Part shown: positions 6,096 through 8,639 of the stretch, in pieces
How positions within the stretch are numbered: the stretch's first letter is position 1
Layout of the letters: each line of letters starts with the position of its first letter
From: an uncultured Methylocystaceae bacterium
Lineage (GTDB): Bacteria; Pseudomonadota; Alphaproteobacteria; Rhizobiales; Beijerinckiaceae
Assembly: GCA_945956975.1 (NCBI GenBank)
Contig: CAMFKC010000067.1
Coordinates: 1-8,639 of the forward strand
DNA length: 8,639 nucleotides
Reading direction: 5' to 3'
Made by a program: the position numbers and the translations under genes
Notes under the pieces: model-generated
Database searches by the model: none
What the model was told of the DNA's origin: nothing
The model's input: the letters and a program-made list of their open reading frames with translations, nothing else

Positions 6096-8639
6096 ATGCG
6101 TCGTCTCAATCTTTCGGAATGGGCGGTCACGCATCAGGCGCTGACGCTCTTCCTCATCATCGCGACGCTCGTCGCCGGCGCCTCCTCCTACATGCGGCTC
6201 GGCCGCGCGGAGGATCCGAGCTTCACCATCAAGAACGCCAACATCACCGCCATCTGGCCGGGCGCGAGCGCGCGGGAGATGCAGGACCAGGTGGCCGACC
6301 GCATCGAGAAGAAGCTGCAGGAGCTTCCCTATTTCGATCGCGTGCAGACCTATACGAAGCCGTCCTTCACGGCGATGCAGCTCGCGTTCAAGGACACGAC
6401 GCCGCCCTCGCAGGTCCCGTGGCTCTTCTACCTCGTTCGCAAGAAGCTGAACGACATCCGCAGCGAATTGCCGGCCAACCTGATCGGGCCCGACGTCAAC
6501 GACGAATTCGGCGATGTCGATTCCGTGCAGTACATGATCACCGGCGAGGGCGCGGATTACGCGCAGCTCAAGACCGTCGCCGAAAACCTGCGCCAGCGTC
6601 TGCTCAAGGCGCCTGATGTCGTGAAGGTGAACGTCTACGGCGCGCAGGACCAGCGCATCTTCGTCGAATTCAGCCAGGCCAAGCTCGCCAATCTCGGCGT
6701 GACGCCGCAGGCGATTTTCGATTCCCTCGCCAAGCAGAATGCGGTCGCAGCCTCCGGCGTCTTCGAGACGCAGGCCAATCGCATTCCCGTGCGCATTTCC
6801 GGCTCGCTGACCGGCGCCGCCGCCGTGGCCGAAACGCCTGTCGAGGCGGGCGGTCGCGTGTTCCGGCTCGGCGACGTCGCCGATGTGACGGCCGGGTTCA
6901 AGGACCCGCCCGACTTTCTCGTGCGCTACGGCGGCAAGCCGGCGCTCGCGGTCGGCGTCGTCATGGCCAAGGGCGGCAATATCCTCACGCTGGGCGAGAC
7001 GCTGAAAGGCGTGATGGCGGAGGTGCGCGCGGCGACGCCCGTGGGCATAGAATACACGCAGATCGCGGACCAGCCAAAGGTCGTGGAACATGCGGTCGGC
7101 GAGTTCACGCGCTCCTTCATCGAGGCGCTGGTGATCGTGCTCGCCGTCAGCTTTCTGTCGCTGGGCCTGCGCACCGGCATCGTCGTTGCGCTGTCCGTGC
7201 CGCTGGTGCTGTCGGTCGTCTTCGTCGTCATGAACATCATGGGGCTCGACCTGCAGCGCATCACGCTCGGCGCGCTCATCATCGCGCTCGGTCTCCTGGT
7301 CGACGACGCCATCATCGCCGTGGAATCCATGGTGGTGAAAATGGAGCAGGGCGTCGACCGGATGAAGGCGGCGACTTTCGCCTGGGATTCGACCGCCTTT
7401 CCCATGCTCACCGGCACGCTGGTGACGGCGGCGGGCTTCCTGCCAGTCGGCTTTGCGCCTTCGACCTCGGGCGAATATGCGGGCGGCATCTTCTGGGTTG
7501 TCGGGATTGCGCTGGTCGCGTCCTGGTTCGTCGCCGTGGTGTTCACGCCCTATCTCGGCGTGAAGCTGCTGCCGAGCTTTGAAGGCAAGCAGGCGCATGA
7601 CGAAGAGGCGATCTATCACACGCGCTCCTATCGCGCGCTGCGCCGCCTGGTTGCCTGGTCGGTCGACAATCGCATCAAGGTCGTGTCGGTGGTCGGCGGC
7701 CTGATGGTCGTGGCGGCCGTCGGCTACACGCATGTGCCCAAGCAATTCTTCCCGATCTCGGATCGCACCGAGCTCTTCTTCCAGATGCGCATGCCCGAAG
7801 GCACGGCCATTGGCGTGACGCAGAAGACCGCCGAGAAGGCCGAGAAGATGCTCGCGGGCGATCCCGACATCGCGCATTTCTCGACCTATATCGGCCAGGG
7901 CTCGCCGCGCTTCTGGCTCGGCCTCAATCCGCAATTGCCGAACGAGTCCTTCGCCGAAATCGTCGTCTTCACCAAGGATGTTAAAGGGCGCGAGCGCGTG
8001 AAGGCGCGGCTCGAGACGGCGATAGGCGAGGGCGCGCTGTCGGAAGCCCGTGTGCGCGTCGATCGCTTCGCCTTCGGTCCGCCCGTGGGATTTCCCGTGC
8101 AGTTCCGCGTGATGGGGCCGGACGCCATGCAGGTGCGCGAGACGGCCTATCGCGTGCGCGAGATCATGCGCGCCGATCCCGCCGTGCGCGATCCGCATCT
8201 CGACTGGAACGAGCGCACGCCCTCCGTGCGCCTGGTGCTCGACCAGGACCGCGCCCGCGCGCTCGGCCTGACGCCGCAGGACATCGCCAATTCGCTGCAG
8301 ATGCTGGTGTCCGGCGCCACGGTCACGACGGTGCGCGACGGCGTCGAGAAGGTGGACGTGGTCGCCCGCGCGGTGAAATCCGAGCGCGCCGATCTCGGCC
8401 ATCTCGGCGATCTCACCATCACCACGCGTTCTGGCGCCGCCGTGCCGGTCTCGCAGGTCGCGAGAATAGTCTACGAACACGAGGATGCGATCCTGTGGCG
8501 GCGCAGCCGCGACACGTCGATGACCGTGCGCGCCGACGTGATCGACGGCGTGCAGCCGCCGGATGTGTCCACGCGCATCTGGCCGCAGCTCGCGCAGATC
8601 CGCGCCAGTCTGCCGCCGGGCTATCGCATCGAGATGGGC
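6096..8639 (+). CDS. RND efflux transporter permease, AcrB/HAE-1-like (3' end outside window)
   Basis: 848 codons open to the right edge; the family is about 1,020-1,050 residues, so roughly the last fifth, with most of the second membrane half, is missing. It is a proton-driven inner-membrane exporter of hydrophobic compounds. TM1 is at about 13-32. A periplasmic porter domain follows, then TM2-TM6 at about 340-495. The TM4 segment LIIALGLLVDDAIIAVES carries the paired proton-relay residues Asp403 and Asp404. TM7 (about 528-545) is followed by HVPKQFFPISDR and the second porter domain. The Asp-Asp pair argues for a drug/solvent-type pump rather than a CusA/CzcA metal pump, which has a different TM4 pattern. 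GAGG (6087-6090), overlapping the adaptor stop, serves as ribosome binding site 5 nt before the ATG. The substrate is unknown; export of toxic aromatic intermediates from the neighbouring block is possible but unsupported. Confidence 0.93.
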   Translation, partial: MRRLNLSEWAVTHQALTLFLIIATLVAGASSYMRLGRAEDPSFTIKNANITAIWPGASAREMQDQVADRIEKKLQELPYFDRVQTYTKPSFTAMQLAFKDTTPPSQVPWLFYLVRKKLNDIRSELPANLIGPDVNDEFGDVDSVQYMITGEGADYAQLKTVAENLRQRLLKAPDVVKVNVYGAQDQRIFVEFSQAKLANLGVTPQAIFDSLAKQNAVAASGVFETQANRIPVRISGSLTGAAAVAETPVEAGGRVFRLGDVADVTAGFKDPPDFLVRYGGKPALAVGVVMAKGGNILTLGETLKGVMAEVRAATPVGIEYTQIADQPKVVEHAVGEFTRSFIEALVIVLAVSFLSLGLRTGIVVALSVPLVLSVVFVVMNIMGLDLQRITLGALIIALGLLVDDAIIAVESMVVKMEQGVDRMKAATFAWDSTAFPMLTGTLVTAAGFLPVGFAPSTSGEYAGGIFWVVGIALVASWFVAVVFTPYLGVKLLPSFEGKQAHDEEAIYHTRSYRALRRLVAWSVDNRIKVVSVVGGLMVVAAVGYTHVPKQFFPISDRTELFFQMRMPEGTAIGVTQKTAEKAEKMLAGDPDIAHFSTYIGQGSPRFWLGLNPQLPNESFAEIVVFTKDVKGRERVKARLETAIGEGALSEARVRVDRFAFGPPVGFPVQFRVMGPDAMQVRETAYRVREIMRADPAVRDPHLDWNERTPSVRLVLDQDRARALGLTPQDIANSLQMLVSGATVTTVRDGVEKVDVVARAVKSERADLGHLGDLTITTRSGAAVPVSQVARIVYEHEDAILWRRSRDTSMTVRADVIDGVQPPDVSTRIWPQLAQIRASLPPGYRIEMG

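Noticed and set aside
4934..6130. Minus-strand open frame (about 398 codons) opposite the adaptor gene
   Set aside because: Composition typical of an antisense shadow; the plus-strand frame is a clear HlyD-type adaptor.
6069..8480. Long open frame on the minus strand (about 803 codons) opposite the RND permease
   Set aside because: It is rich in His, Arg, Asp and Gly with no recognisable domain, and lies antisense to a clear family member. Long shadow frames are expected in GC-rich coding DNA.
6096..8639. The permease as a CusA/CzcA heavy-metal exporter
   Set aside because: TM4 carries the adjacent Asp-Asp pair (LLVDDAI) of hydrophobic-compound exporters, and the adaptor lacks metal-binding His/Met-rich tails.

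Overview
The window looks like chromosome from a GC-rich alphaproteobacterium, most likely of the Rhizobiales (Bradyrhizobium/Rhodopseudomonas/Afipia-like). The evidence is strong G/C preference at third codon positions, the gene content, and a long intergenic palindrome whose arms (CCTCATCCTGAGGAG and GCGTCTCGAAGGATGGC) I recognise from memory as a dispersed repeat type common in that group. Genus and species cannot be fixed from this sequence.

Left block (1-4846), CoA-linked aromatic or arylpyruvate metabolism. A large minus-strand gene (1-1725, cut by the left edge) encodes the alpha subunit of an indolepyruvate:ferredoxin oxidoreductase-type enzyme (iorA). It is divergent from a plus-strand set of three tightly packed genes: an Old Yellow Enzyme-family flavin oxidoreductase (1999-3453), a MarR-family regulator (3438-4019) and a crotonase-fold (enoyl-CoA hydratase-like) protein (4016-4846). 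The reading frames overlap at both junctions, so this is almost certainly one operon. The 273-bp divergent intergenic region holds three structures in order: an 11-bp-arm dyad next to the iorA start, a 108-bp REP-like double palindrome, and a perfect 9-bp-arm palindrome on the -10 region of the operon promoter. The last is a good candidate operator for the MarR protein. My working model, by inference, is that IorA makes an aryl-acetyl-CoA from an arylpyruvate such as indolepyruvate, and that the flavin reductase and crotonase act on an aromatic CoA thioester. MarR would respond to a pathway intermediate.

Right block (4964-8639), an efflux system. After a 117-bp gap with a weak hairpin and an AT-rich candidate promoter come a periplasmic adaptor (HlyD/MFP type, 4964-6088) and an RND inner-membrane permease (6096 to the right edge, truncated), 7 nt apart. 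The proton-relay Asp-Asp pair is present in the permease. Neither a dedicated regulator nor an outer-membrane channel gene is visible.

No RNA genes, CRISPR arrays, transposases or integration sites were seen. The least ordinary points are the crotonase-like protein lacking both hydratase glutamates, the altered cysteine cluster in the flavin oxidoreductase, and the architecture of the divergent control region.
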